NCBI GenBank assembly: GCA_030704615.1
Contig: CM060734.1
Coordinates: forward strand, 52,654,042 to 52,718,041
Origin: Takakia lepidozioides
Taxonomy: Eukaryota > Streptophyta > Takakiopsida > Takakiales > Takakiaceae
Direction of reading: 5' to 3'
Length of the DNA: 64,000 bases
The translations under genes and the position numbers were made by a program. Below are positions 35,417 to 46,932 of this stretch, piece after piece (the stretch's first letter is position 1; every line of letters begins with the position of its first letter). Below the pieces are notes generated by a model, which was not told where the DNA came from, did not search any database, and saw only the letters and a program-made list of their open reading frames with translations.

Positions 35417-36099
35417 CTGAAATGTTGCAGCTTTGCAGCTTCCTCTACCCACAGACTCAGCACTTAATGCAGGGAGGATCAGTACAAATGCACTCCAGCT
35501 GAAAAGACGTAGTTATTAGGTGGGGCCACCCTTTCAACCACATTTCACAGAGTAAGCATCTCCTTGTTGTACTTCTCTAGTAGCTCAGCGGTTAGAGCAA
35601 ATGGTCGTTAAGTGCACTGAATATATTGGTGGAGGACTTAGACCCAAGAACAATGAACTCTTCCTTGTCCCATGCCGCTTTGAGGTCTCATGTCATTTGG
35701 TTCTTCGATTCTCTATTCATCACTGGGTATCATGTCTTCATGATCCTCCTGACTATGGAAGTCTTGGGGTGAGCTGAGGATGAAAAAAGAGGGACGGGCT
35801 AAACCTTTACCTTGTCTTACATGCGACCACAGACTCTCACATACTGCTCACAATCAAATACACCTATAACCTCCTTTGGGAGGAATGCCCCCAATAGATA
35901 ACGACAACACAGGTAACATTACCATACAGAGGGTAGACGTGGATATTCAGTACATCTCCATAGAAGGGTGAGTTCTCACTAAATACTTTGCCTTCTGCAA
36001 GCAAGCTAAAAAAATTGGAAAGGATAGAACAGATATTGTGAAGAATCAGACATTGCTACATAATGCCCGCCAGACTAGGCATCTACTCCACACCACCTT
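35417..36099. repeat. Intergenic region with a degenerate tRNA-derived SINE-like head at 35578-35660
   Basis: GTAGCTCAGCGGTTAGAGCA at about 35581 is an excellent tRNA/SINE A box. GGACTTAGACCC about 50 bp later is a degraded B box. No cloverleaf can be drawn, so it is not a tRNA gene. The rest of the interval shows nothing recognisable. Confidence 0.35.
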
Positions 36100-38001
36100 T
36101 CAAGACTTTGGACTAACACTTTCACTAACTTTCTCTAATGAAGCATCATCTTTGCTTTCTGGTTGCTCTGATACAATCTCTGTTGCTTTTGTGTCTGTTG
36201 AGAGCTGGACAGGAGGAGAGCCTTCCCACGCTGCTGATTCTGCCACTGCCCAACAGTACAGCAGGATAAAGCAGTTAAGAAGTCTAATCTAGGAATATGT
36301 TCTAGTAAGAAACCTAGTATCTTTGCCTTGTACCTTGACAACAGTTTTCCCTCTGCAAGAATCTGTAGCACTACCAAACTAGTTCAATGTACATGGAAGC
36401 TACAACTCTTTCACCAGACATCCCCTGAGGTTGAAAGGCAATTGAAATCCATCAAGCTGCCAAAAGCACTCACTGAAAAGCAAAGTGTGGCCAACTACCT
36501 TGCTTGGGAGGTGCTGGAGGTGGCTGAATTGGAGGTTGCTGAACTGTGGTGGGAGCTGAAGTAGGAGGTTTTGTGCTAGGGGATCGCAGTTCATCCAGAC
36601 CTATCTCTTGCTCCAAAGTATTCTTGAACTCTCTTGATACTTGCTGCCCCCCACAGCCCATCTAATGAGCTCCTCAACATCTTGAAGTGCTGAATTGAGC
36701 ATCAAACTAACTGTTACTCCTTTGTAATGCACCTTCTTGATGAGCAGTAAATCTCACATTCCTCAAGTGTGAGAACTCCATGTTCGTTTGAGGGCCTGTG
36801 TTCATGGCATTGAGCCTCTGGCTGATTGTACCCGGGGCATACCCTCAGAATGCCACCTTCAAAACCCCTACCTGAGAACAATGGGAGCCGACATGCATGC
36901 CTCTCTCACCTGGAGCTCTTGGATGGTTGGTTGGAAAGCACGAAGTGACCTCCCCAATGTGCGTGCCACCTGCATCCACATTAGCATGCTCACTGACGTT
37001 GCTCCTGATCTCGATTGTTATTGATCTCTGCTACCTGAAACCTCGTATGAGTGGTTGTGCATAGAAACATGCCTATAAAAGTAGGTACAAATTTGTGTGA
37101 TTTAGTACATGCGGGTGAGGGAGAGACAGAGGGACAAATGTATGAAGTGGTGGGACTTGCCTTTGAGATTGAAGTTGATTCTTGGGCTTCAAGATTTCCC
37201 CAGAAAGATATTTATCCTAGGGTTCACCGAGGTGAGGATTTACTGCATTTAACGTTGTCTTGAACAGAGCAAAAAGGATTGCATGACAGCCTATACAATG
37301 CTTTCAGAGAAGGTCTCTTGTAACAAATACAATGCGTCAAAAGCTATTTACGGTCCTCACTATCATGCCCACAAATGGGACTATAAACACCCTTTTCCAG
37401 TAGGATTGTGGGGAGAGCCGTATTTTGTTGTAGCGAAGTGGCCATAGATCCTACGCACAGTTTGGGCGGGAGAGAGGGAGAGAGAGAGTACCTCGGCAAG
37501 ACCTTTGGGGCCAAACACAAGCAAAGCCACTACTGCTATAACCAATGCCTCTGGTGCCCCAACTCCCAGCAGCGATGCTTGCACTCCTCGTCCCCCAGTT
37601 AGCTTTATCTGCATGTTCTTTACTGTGCCACATAGAGAGAAGACAAAATTGACACAAATTCAATTACTTGAAAAACACTAGCTGCCACAATTCTGCAGGG
37701 ATGGTCAAAATATATAAGAAGAGTACTGCCTACCCTGCCTGGAAAGAGAAAAGGGCGGACCAGTGATGAGCTGACCGAGGTGGGAGCGGCCTTCCCACGA
37801 TACCATGGAGTTCAGCCTACTTGCTCCGAGTGACGCAGGGCCAGATCTGCTACAAGACCTGGGACGATTTGGGTATCTGGCGCATACTCGATGTAATTGA
37901 AGGCAGGCAAAGGAAAAACTATGGGTGCATAATTCCTCCCTGGTAACTGGAGAGGAGAGAAGTAGGTAAGGTCTTGAAAATGCAGCTCTAGCCATAGTCA
38001 T
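36100..38001 (-). CDS. HCF106: HCF106 / TatB thylakoid twin-arginine translocase subunit
   Basis: A complete five-exon gene: 38001-37734, 37622-37492, 36969-36910, 36643-36499 and 36245-36100. Total is 750 nt (249 residues plus stop), with all phases matching. Exon 1 encodes an Arg/Ser-rich chloroplast transit peptide. Exon 2 has LLGVGAPEALVIAVVALLVF followed by GPKGLAE, the single TatB membrane helix with its conserved Glu and the FGPK hinge. Exon 3 gives VARTLGRSLRAFQPTIQELQ, the amphipathic helix. Exon 4 starts QVSREFKNTLEQEIGLDELR and continues into a Pro-rich linker (IQPPPAPPKQ). Exon 5 is an acidic Ser-rich tail. The protein would bind twin-arginine precursors with cpTatC in the thylakoid membrane. 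A second ATG at 37995 could serve as start. Confidence 0.92.
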
Positions 38002-38354
38002 ATCTGTTTTTTCAGCCCTTCAAAACCACCCAACGCTTTCTACAACCTCCTAAAGCTCTCTCCCTCTCTCCCTACACGAAATGAAAGCTACATCAAAGGG
38101 ATTTTCCACAGCCTACTGCAGACCTCTCACTTTGCTATTGAGTATGCTAGCTTGTAATGGCTAGATTCCTTCTACCCACCTTTTCGACATTTGGATGAAC
38201 AGACGTTGGATGATGACCGTTGAAAAAGGACTTGGATGAAACCAGCTGGAAACAATCTAGTTTTAAACTAAGTATTGTCTTATATTAACAGCTAGTTTAT
38301 CTCTAAAATAGAATGAGGTGGCGTCCTATCCGGATAGACACCAAGATGGAATCC

Positions 38355-38415
38355 AAATAACCAATCAGGGCTTGCCACTTGGTTAGATGAGATTGTGGGC
38401 CTTCGTTTATAAAAG
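38355..38415 (+). promoter_or_regulatory. LTR-like promoter (CCAAT and TATA boxes)
   Basis: CCAATCAG at about 38360 and CGTTTATAAAAGAGATC at about 38402 are spaced 42 bp apart, as in pol II promoters. The retroelement ORFs begin about 420 bp downstream. Confidence 0.45.
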
Positions 38416-38833
38416 AGATCAACACGACGCTTAAGGCGGCGGTGTACGTTTGGTGTGTGTAAACCCTATTGTACCTGTGTGTGATTCTTGGATGAAGAAG
38501 GTGTGAGTGAAGAGGTGATGTTAGTCTATGTGAATAATTCTAACTCCTCTTCGTTGGATCCTGCCTATCTCGCTAGCCTGCTTTACCGAGCACACATCCC
38601 CATGATAGCTCAATACCCGTAGAGGAAGAGGAATAACGGGGTGGGCGAGAATCTTGGTGGAGATTGGGGGCAAGATTTTGTTAATCATTAGTTGCACATT
38701 CCTTCCTTGTACGTCAGGTAGTTGTACACTAACACTGTTATCGTGGCGGCGCTCTACTATTTCAGTTCCCGCTCGTGTTTTTGCTTGCTCCTGGCTTTCA
38801 CAGTATCTGCTTGCGTTTCTGTAACCTGCGGCA

Positions 38834-39716
38834 ATGGCCTCGTCTTCTACTCCGCCAACTGACGCTGAGCTTAACGCGTACAAAGAAACTCCCGCTGGTC
38901 ATTTTGAGTCGATTTTTGCCGGCATCGTGTTGATTATCCGCCTCTTGGTAAATTGGTCCTCGACACGCCTTCTGATCACTGGGTGGCTCAGTTTGAGTTG
39001 ACCGCTGCGTTGGAGGGTCTGAAGCCCACCCACACTCCGCAAGAAGAAGCGGAGTAGCGGCGAATGTGCATCCAAGCTTTTGAAGGGGCCAGAGCGGCCA
39101 AGGCCCTGCAGCGTCTTTTTGCTGCGGAGATAGCACGCAAGCTTCCATTACCTGAGGCCAAAGACAAGCTCTTGAAGGGTTGGTGGCTCTCGTGGGCTGA
39201 CGTTGGTGTTCCGCAGTTCACAGTAGCTGGGGAGGTTTCTGGCGAGTGCTAGAACTTCCTTCCGCCCAATTTACCCAGTGCGCATCGTCTGTGGGAGCTG
39301 GTGAAAGGTGGCAGTTCTCTTGTCTTGGCCAACCTGAGGCCTACCTGGAAACCTGACTACAATGTGGACATAACTTCGGATGACCATGTTGCAGGCATTC
39401 CCGTCTCTCGCTTTCCTCATACTGTGCATGATATTTTGATTTTCCCTGCTATTGTGTTTAGGCAGGAAAGATTGGGTTACTACTTGCCTGGATTTCCTGT
39501 TAGTGATTATCCGGTGCATACACTGCTTGCTAAAAAGAAGCTTATCCGCTCCATTGTTCGAGTGGCTTTCTGGCTCAAAATGGACGAAGAACTATGGCAC
39601 TTTCTGGGTGAAGGTGTTTACATGCTTCACAAACACAGATTCATAAGTGGCTATTGCATCAAGGACTGGGAGTCCAAATTGCGGCCTGCACGATCCTCAA
39701 GCAGAAGGTAACCACT
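38834..39716 (+). pseudogene. Unidentified ORF upstream of gag in the gypsy element
   Basis: ATG at 38834 begins MASSSTPPTDAELNAY. A frameshift near 38930 and stops at about 39055 and 39250 interrupt it, but the remainder reads as one protein with LPLPEAKDKLLKGWWLSWAD, DYNVDITSDDHVAGIPVSRF and LGEGVYMLHKHRFISGYCIK. No known domain was recognised. An extra ORF before gag is unusual for Ty3/gypsy elements; it could also be the N-terminal part of gag. Confidence 0.5.
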
Positions 39717-39739
39717 TTGTTTTTAACAGACATACTACA

Positions 39740-40900
39740 ATGCCCGTCACTACTCGGTCTGGCAAGGAGCCATGGAATGTACTAGATGAGTTGGGTGATG
39801 TGGATCTTACTGATGATGTGAAAGTTGATAGTGACACTCTTCCTGATCCTATGTCTGAAACCTTGTCTCCCGAGGAGCCACTGCCAGGTGATGATACCAG
39901 TCCGACCCAAGGGGTCCCTCTAGCCTCTGGTAATGTGCCTAACCTCAATATTCAGGGCACTTGCGATGCCATGGCTACATTGTCTAGTTGTCCTGCTCTT
40001 ATGCAGCTCTTTTTGGATAAGCAAGTAGGTTTGCCCTCAGTTACCAAGCTCAAGGAGGTCCATCGTGCTCACAAACGGCCTTATCCTGACTATGAGGTAG
40101 GCCAGGACTTTGACAACTTCCTCAATTTTTTTGAGATGAGTGTTAAATTCAATGAGCTGCCAGCTTCTATGATTACTGATTCCTTTCGTTTTTGTCTCAA
40201 AGGTGAGGCTCATGACCTCTTTGAAGCTAGTATCAAGGATCAGGGTGAGTTGGGAGTGGCCAAGCAGTTGGCACTTCAGTTGTTTCGTGCAGACACGCCC
40301 ATCAACTACACCATGTCCGATCGTCCTTATCAACCTAGTGAGAGTATCTGGAAATACTACACTGACTTGAAAACCACAATGGTCAAGGCCATTCCGGTAC
40401 TTTCTGAACGCACTGCCATCCTTAAAACCTATTTCATTGTCGGATTACCTGTCTCTAATCAAGTATACCTACAAAAACATCCTTATCGCAATGACAGGCA
40501 TATGGTAGAGATGATGGATGAGCGCATGAGGTTTAAGAATGCTAAACTAGGCAAAAGTTGTCTGCATATTAACCCTATGACTTAACCTCCATATCACCTT
40601 TCTCTCATAGAACCAAAACAGAATCAAGAGCTGCATACTCAACTTCAGGCTGTCAGGGCAGAAGGATCCTAGAGGGCCGCACCTACCAAGCCTCCTCCTG
40701 CTGACTCTCATCGTGGCCACACTCAGACTGGCCCGCGGTATGAGGTTCAAGGTAAACGTGTGGCATGTTTCATTTGTGGATCACTTGAGCACTGGACCCG
40801 CTTCTGCACCTATGCCGCTCTTGTCCCTGGTATGATTGAAGAACACAAACGAATTCAACGTGAACAGAGGGGCAAACAGCCTTTAAACGAACCAGATCGC
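39740..40900 (+). pseudogene. gag: Gypsy gag with CCHC zinc knuckle
   Basis: ATG 39740 opens a frame to TAA 40583-40585. It contains the Retrotrans_gag-like region (YPDYEVGQDFDNFLNFFEMS, FRFCLKGEAHDLFEASI and a YYTDLK segment). After two stops the frame resumes with the knuckle CFICGSLEHWTRFC (CX2CX4HX4C) at about 40769-40810. TAA 40583 is one C-to-T change from CAA. Confidence 0.7.
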
Positions 40901-40902
40901 TT

Positions 40903-41700
40903 GTGAAAGGGCCAAGCGGTCAGTATCCCACAAACCCTTCAAAGGATGACTCCATTGTTTCTGTGATGTTGTCCAATGAATTCAAATTGATGCATTGTGA
41001 AGCCAATAGGAAGCTTAGGAGGGAAAGAGTGCACCCTCTCATGACTCAATGTCATATAGGGCACCTATCGTTTTCATGTGTTGTTGACACACGTTGTACC
41101 ATGTCTGTTGTTCCATTGTCCGTGGTTCGACTACTTGGTCTCAAACTCACTCCAGCCACAGGTCTACAGGTGACCATTGCAGATGGCACACGTTATGAAC
41201 CCTTAGGTTTGGTCACCATCCCTATTAAGGTCAGTTGCAAGTCGGTCACACTAACTTGTATCGTTACCATTGGTAAGCAGTTGCTGTTAGGCTTGGATTG
41301 GATGTGTGCTGCAGGGGCCAAGATTGATGTGGTTGAAAACATCATGTGGCTTGCCAGTGGTAGCTCCTCCCCCCACAAGGTGCAACTCAACTATGTCTCC
41401 TTGCCTGCTGGTTGTGCCACTGCGCATCTCTCTCACATGCGAATCCTTGTTGCTGAAACAAGACGGCAGGCTGGTGAGCAATACAACTGGACACATTACT
41501 TTAACTTTGCCAAGACGGCTCCTTCCACCTTGTATCAGTGGCAGCCACCTTTGCCTGGTAAGAAGAGTGGCCCTCCCATTCCAATCCCAAGTAACGCCAC
41601 TCTTCTACGCAATCCCACTGAGTTTATTATACCTACCTCTTCCCAAAGGATTGTTTCTCTTGGCCTCACCTTTCTTTGTCCACAAGGTCGTTTCTTGAAG
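40903..41700 (+). pseudogene. pro: Gypsy aspartic protease
   Basis: The retropepsin fold is recognisable: FSCVVDTRCTMSVVPLSVVR, then LGLKLTPA, IADGT, and the C-terminal flap-like LLLGLDWM. The catalytic D-T/S-G triad reads DTR, so the glycine is lost and the enzyme should be inactive. A frame change near 41680 leads into pol. Confidence 0.7.
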
Positions 41701-42182
41701 TCGAGGGGTGGAAACGCTTGATGCTTCCCAAACACTGTTTGATTGCATCTGGGGTTCTGGATCGGGGCTTTCGAGGGGGGCTCAGATTTCTTGTTGCCAA
41801 CCCAGAACGCATACCTATCACCATCCGCACGGGTCAGGTCCTCGCGCGACTCACTGCCACCCCATTGACAGATTTAGGAGAGGTGCAACATGCTTTAAGT
41901 TTTGTTGACATTGGCTTGTCTGATGATCCTGTAGATCAATTGCATCTCTTGGCACAATCAGTGGCTGCACCCAAGGTCAGTCCCCTCACTTATGCGCAAT
42001 TTGTTCATCTTGACCAGGTCCTGACTGATATCAAAATGGGCTCTAGTCTCACTGAAAATGAAAGGTCTCGTCTATATCATGTTATTCGTGACAATCTTGA
42101 TGTTTTCAGTGCTGGTTCTCATGACTTGGGATGTACCGAGGTTCTACATCATGACATTGTCGCTGAGGGTAGCCCTGTCAAA

Positions 42183-43600
42183 TAGTATGCTTATAGAGAA
42201 AGCGTCAAAGAGCGCGAGATTATGCAAACCGAACTGACCAAGATGCTTGATGCAGGAGTTATTAAACCCTCTATTTTCCCCTGGGCCACCCCCATCGTGT
42301 TGGTTGCCAAGAAAGATGGTACCACCCGTTTCTGTGTTGATTTCTGACGTCTCAATGCCCTAACCAAAAAGGATGTATATCCCTTACCTCGCATTAATGA
42401 TACTTTGGATCAACTCAATGGTGCCACTCTCTTCTCTTCCTTGGATCTTGCTGCGGGCTATTGGTAGGTTCCACTCACAGAGTCAGCCAAGGAGAAAACT
42501 GCGTTTACCTGTAAGATGGGCCTCTTTCAGTTTGAAACCATGCCTTTTGGATTATGTAATGTCACTGCCACCTTTCAACGTCTGATGGATGTTGTTCTAG
42601 AGAACTTGCGCTGGGAATGTGCATTGGTATATGTTGATGACATCAACATTTACTCAGCTGACTTTGATTCTCATATACTGGATCTGAAGCGCGTTTTGTG
42701 CAGACTTAGAGGAGCAGGCCTCAAAGTGAAAGCCAAGAAATGTGATCTGTGCATGACGGAGCTTCATTTTCTTGGCCACCTTCTCTCAGCTAAAGGCATT
42801 AGCCCTGACCCTGTCAAAATTCAGGCTGTCTAGGAATATCCCACTCCACGTGATAAAAATTGTGTCTGTGTTTTCCTTGGGTTAGCCTCTTACTATCGTC
42901 GTTTCATTAAACACTTTGCTCACATTGCTGCTGCGCTTAATCACTTGTTATGCAAAGATGTTCGTTTTCTTTGGGGCAGGTCCCAAATCACTGCTTTTGA
43001 GAAATCAAAATTGCCCTCACCAGTGCACTCATTCTGGTCTTTCCAGACTTTTCACTGCCCTTTATTCTTCAGACTGATGCCTCTGACCTCGCTGTTTCAG
43101 CTATTCTATGCCAAAAGAGAGATGGCAGGGAACATATGGTGGCCTATGCTTCCAGGCGGCTTAACAAACATGAAAAGAACTATAGCATCATTGATAAAGA
43201 GGGCCTTGCAGTCATTTTTGGGGTGAAACATTTCAGGCAGTATCTCCATGGCTGCCCCTTTGTTATTCAGACTGATCATCTTCCGTTGAAGGCTCTCAAA
43301 ACCCCACGAGCACTCTCAGGACGCTTGGCTCGGTGGTCACTTACTCTTCAAATGTTCGAGTACGACATTGAGTACAAGAAAGGCAAAGCCAACAGCAACG
43401 CCGATGCTCTCACACGCACTGAGACTAAGTCCTCTGCCCCTTATGTTACCTTAGATGACCTTGCACACTGCTTACCATCTGGTGCTTCACCCTTGCCTTC
43501 TTCCTCTACTGACGGATCTGATTTACTTGTTTTGTTTGCCATTGTTCTTTTTCTTCCACCTGATCTCATGTCTGAATGGGATTTGTTTTCCTTTTCTGCT
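42183..43600 (+). pseudogene. pol: Gypsy reverse transcriptase and RNase H
   Basis: RT motifs are in order: PIVLVAKKDGTTRFCVDF, LFSSLDLAAGY, FETMPFGLCN and the catalytic YVDD in LVYVDDINIYS. In-frame stops are TAG 42183, TGA 42345, TAG 42465 and TAG 42831. After a frame change near 43000 the RNase H follows: MVAYASRRLNKHEKNYSIID, then EGLAVIFGVKHFRQYLHG, QTDHLPLKAL and the connection end NSNADALTR. Confidence 0.85.
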
Positions 43601-44037
43601 GGTTGAGGTTGGTTTGGAGTGTTGTCCTATCACTGCGGTCATATTCTAGGTATGATCTCACTCTCTCTTCTCTGATTGAACTGTCCATTTCTCCTTCTAG
43701 TTGTGGTTTTGGCACTGAATCCTCTCCATAGGGAAATTTGCTTTTGTGCTTCATTGTCCTTGGTTGCATCTTCATGAAGTCTCCCTTGTCATTCAGTTGA
43801 GCAAAAAGCCTTCCCCTGGAAATCACTGAGGCAGACACTCCGTTATGCTCACACTAACCCAAGGGTTGGCTATGGCAGCTGCAACCATGGAGGACCTACT
43901 TCACCAAGCCATCCTCCAGAAGTGTAAGACCGACACTCATCTGTCGGGCCTCTCTTCCCGTCTCCTCAGGCAAGTCAACTATCATATCCCCTCTCATCGG
44001 GAGCATGAAGGTAAGTTGCTTAAGGTAGTTCCTGTTC

Positions 44038-45060
44038 ATGGGAGAGACTGTCGTGGAGGTCCCTACTAGGAGCTCTATGCCTGCATTGCTTGAGCTTTAC
44101 CATTGCTCACTATATGCTGGTCATCTAGGCATTGACAAAATTGTCAAGCGACTCCAAGAAAAGTACCATTGGAAGGGGTTAACTAAGGATGTGGCAGATT
44201 TCATTTCTAAGTGTGTTCCATGTAAGTCTAAAACACTGCTGCCTAGGACCATAGCTCCTCTTAAATTACAACCAATTCCGGTGACTGAGATGTTTGCCCA
44301 AGTTGGTCTTGATCTTGTTGGACCCCTCCAAACTACGACTAAGGGCAATAACTACATTGGTGTGGCTACTGATTACCTGTCTAAGTGGGTTGAGATCCGC
44401 CCATTGGTTGCTAAGGACAGTGACGAGGTGGTTCAATTCTTCTTTGATGAAATCCTGCTACGCCATGGTTGTCCCCTTGAAATTTTAACTGATCAGGGTA
44501 CGGAATTTTGTAACCAGCTAATGGAGGTTGTGTGCTTTAATTTAGATGTCAAGCATCGATTGACTGCTCCCTACAACCCCGCAACGGGCTTACAGAGAGA
44601 TTCAACAAAACCATGTGCCAGTTGTTAGAAAAGAACGGGGCTCTCACTTAAGAATGGGATGTTACTCTACCCATTCTCATATTTGCCTACAGGACCTCGG
44701 TACATGCCAGCACTCGCTTTTCCCCTTTTGAATTATTGGCTACCCCTCTTCATGTCCCTGTGCTTCAAACTCAGGTTGAGGAGCCCATCATATGGGAAGA
44801 CTTTCTTACTCACCTCACTTCTCATCATTTGCGTTTATTAGAGACTGGCTAAACACAACATTCAGGTTTCTCAAGTTTCTCTAGGCCAGACTGTTTGTGT
44901 TCAGGTTGCACACCTCACAAGATAGGGTTTTTCCCCAACAAGGTTTTGCCCTTCGCTCAAATTGCAGAGCAAGGTTTTCCTTGTTGTGGTTTTTTCATCC
45001 TATCTTGGTGTAACCTTGAGTGACACTGCTCCCTATCTTGAGCCTAGTGTTTGTTAGATA
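44038..45060 (+). pseudogene. int: Gypsy integrase
   Basis: The HHCC zinc-binding region (HLGIDKIVKRLQEKYHW to CVPCKS) precedes the catalytic core with FAQVGLDLVGPL and ILTDQGTEFCN. A one-base shift near 44590 moves the third acidic motif (GLTERFN) to another frame. The tail (RTSVHASTRFSPFELL) continues past stop TAA 44649 and fades near 45060. No chromodomain was recognised. Confidence 0.8.
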
Positions 45061-45094
45061 GCTCGCTGGAGCTCGCCTCTCTGTGTGCCAGGAG

Positions 45095-45335
45095 GCTTTA
45101 CAGGCTGGTAGCTCAGCTGGTAAGTGCACAGTATGTCGCCCTGGTGGTTCAGGGTTCGAACCCCTTGCCCTGTGCGGTGTGTGGATTGTTCGTGACCGGT
45201 TGGTCTGGTGGCAATGTTTCCCTCCTGTGTGCCTAATGGCTTATCTGAAAGGGGGTTAATTTTTCCCCCTCCTTAAGGGCCTGAATTGTGACCAGTCGCT
45301 CCCAGGTTTCCTTTTATTTTTATTCTTTTAAAAAA
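45095..45335 (+). mobile_element. tRNA-derived SINE
   Basis: A-box TAGCTCAGCTGGTAAGTGC (about 45111) and B-box GGGTTCGAACCCC (about 45153) sit about 42 bp apart, a pol III internal promoter. About 150 bp of unrelated body follow, ending in a T/A-rich tail with AAAAAAAA (45329-45336). The 5' part cannot form a tRNA acceptor stem, so it is not a tRNA gene. It abuts the decayed end of the gypsy element. Confidence 0.65.
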
Positions 45336-45336
45336 A

Positions 45337-46664
45337 ATCTTGACATTTATCCAGGGCAGACTGGAGTCATGGATATCAAAGAAACATGAACTCTGGGGTG
45401 CAATTGTCTCGGTGTCATGCCATTAGATTGCACAATCATCTACCCTGTCGAATTAACCTTCGCCATTGAAAGACGGTCTCTTACAGACCGCCAATTTCCA
45501 CTCACAGCCAACACTAAAAAAAGAATGTATTCATTGACTATTCTATGTGATTGTGTTAGACACCACATTGTGGTTATGGTTCTGTGGGCTGTGCAGTTGT
45601 AAGCTTAGGACCCACCGTATCATTAAACTCATTTCAGATTGCCACTGGGCTCACGCAGCCAAAAATCCACTAAGAAGGGATTCTGTAGTGATTGATCATG
45701 TCGCATCTACCAATGTTCACTAACCATCTATCTTCAGCAGATGAAAGAGAAGGAGAAACTATTTCATAACGTCCATAAGAACTTTAAAGGTATCACCGGG
45801 GAAATGAAAACTTTGTTGACATAAGACAGGAGTGAAAAGCTGTGATGGACCTCTGAGTTCCTGCCAAAGAGAGTGTGTGAGAGAAGAGTTCATTAACAGA
45901 TTAGGAGTGGCTATGGCAGTTTGCTGCGGCAATGCTGGGACAAGGACCCCAATGAGTGCCCAACCTTTGCAAGCATCATTGTGCGCTTGGAGGCCATTCT
46001 ATCAAATCGAGAAAAATTCGGAAGTCCCATGGAAATATTTCCGGGAAATTGATGTACCATTCTCTGATTTTGCAACCTCACCTTTCAAATAGTGGATAGC
46101 TTCCAGTCAAGGCTCTACATGTATATTTTGTAAGAATATAATTACTCCTCTAGTTGCCTCTTATAGAAATGAGCGTATGCAATATTCAAACACTTTCAAT
46201 TGGTGATACTTGTACACCAATGCTGAAAAAGTTAAAATTTTGGGGTTGGTCTTTTACAGACTGAAATGCGTCTGTGTGACCTCTTAGGGCCTCTACTTGT
46301 ACTTAGCCCTTGGCAAAGCCTGCCTAGTATGAAAAGCGCAGACCTCTTGGGCGTGATGTGGCACAAAGAAGCTGTTAAGATGAATCAATCTGTCACTCCA
46401 CTTCTTTTCTCTTTTTCAAGCCTTTGTCATCCTTTGGGGGAAAAGGGCCGGTAAGAAGCCCTACATCTCTCCCACAAACTGTCACAAGGAGAAGAGTGTA
46501 CGTGGATTGGAGGGAGCAGACTGCAGTTGAAGCTTCACAACTAATTCACTCCTTTCCCCTTTTCTTATTTTCACTCCTCCCAGACTAAAAGGTTTTAAAA
46601 GCAAAGCAGAGTGGAGGGATTGTCTAATTTCCTAAACTTCCCCGGTTCAGACTGGCTACTCAAA
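45337..46664. other. Intergenic, nothing recognised
   Basis: Short open frames only. CATTTATCCAGGGCAGACTG near 45346 matches a phrase near 27770, suggesting a shared repeat. Confidence 0.3.
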
Positions 46665-46926
46665 TGGCTACTCAAGGCTGTCTCTCTAATCAAGCTCATT
46701 ACAGATCATATTCACTTTCATTTTCAAGCTTTGAGGAAGCTCCACCATCCACACCAGAATTAGGACCACACTCTGATTTCCCACTACGGGCTATCAGAAG
46801 GTTGATATGCCAGATGAATGCCCTCAACAGTACATCATAGCCATATATCTCAGGAAATGGTAGATCAACCAAGTAGCTACGCAGATCAATGAATGAAGCA
46901 AGACACTCGCACCTTTCTAGTAACAC
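46665..46926 (-). pseudogene. OSB-type C-terminal tail left downstream of the PPR stop codon
   Basis: An open frame after the PPR stop ends DGGASSKLENESEYDL and stops. The stand-alone OSB-like gene at 51908-51250 ends DSGGAPPKVADESEYDPQ and stops. The DNA after both stops also matches (GATTAGAG, then CAGCCTTG). This suggests that the PPR reading frame was inserted upstream of an OSB tail, which now lies in the PPR 3' UTR. Confidence 0.65.
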
Positions 46927-46932
46927 ATCGTT

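Larger units (their letters stand above)
38140..45060 (+). mobile_element. Degenerate Ty3/gypsy LTR retrotransposon
   Basis: Gag, protease, RT, RNase H and integrase occur in the order of a Ty3/gypsy element, all on +, with at least three frame changes and many stops. A candidate 5' promoter with CCAAT (38360) and TTTATAAAAG (38404) precedes the coding part. No matching 3' LTR was found after integrase, nor a clear primer-binding site, so LTR limits are uncertain. The start given is the approximate beginning of AT-rich LTR-like sequence. Confidence 0.8.

Noticed and set aside
35578-35660. Second tRNA gene
   Set aside because: Good A box but degraded B box and no cloverleaf.
36788-37024. Plus-strand ORF and a competing minus-strand frame near 36.9 kb
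   Set aside because: The minus-strand exon 36969-36910 read as VARTLGRSLRAFQ fits HCF106 with correct phases; the other frames are shadows.
43845-44069. Open frame between RNase H and integrase
   Set aside because: Part of the decayed gypsy pol; no separate gene signal.
45111-45185. Functional tRNA gene
   Set aside because: A and B boxes are present but no acceptor stem or anticodon arm can be drawn; called a SINE.
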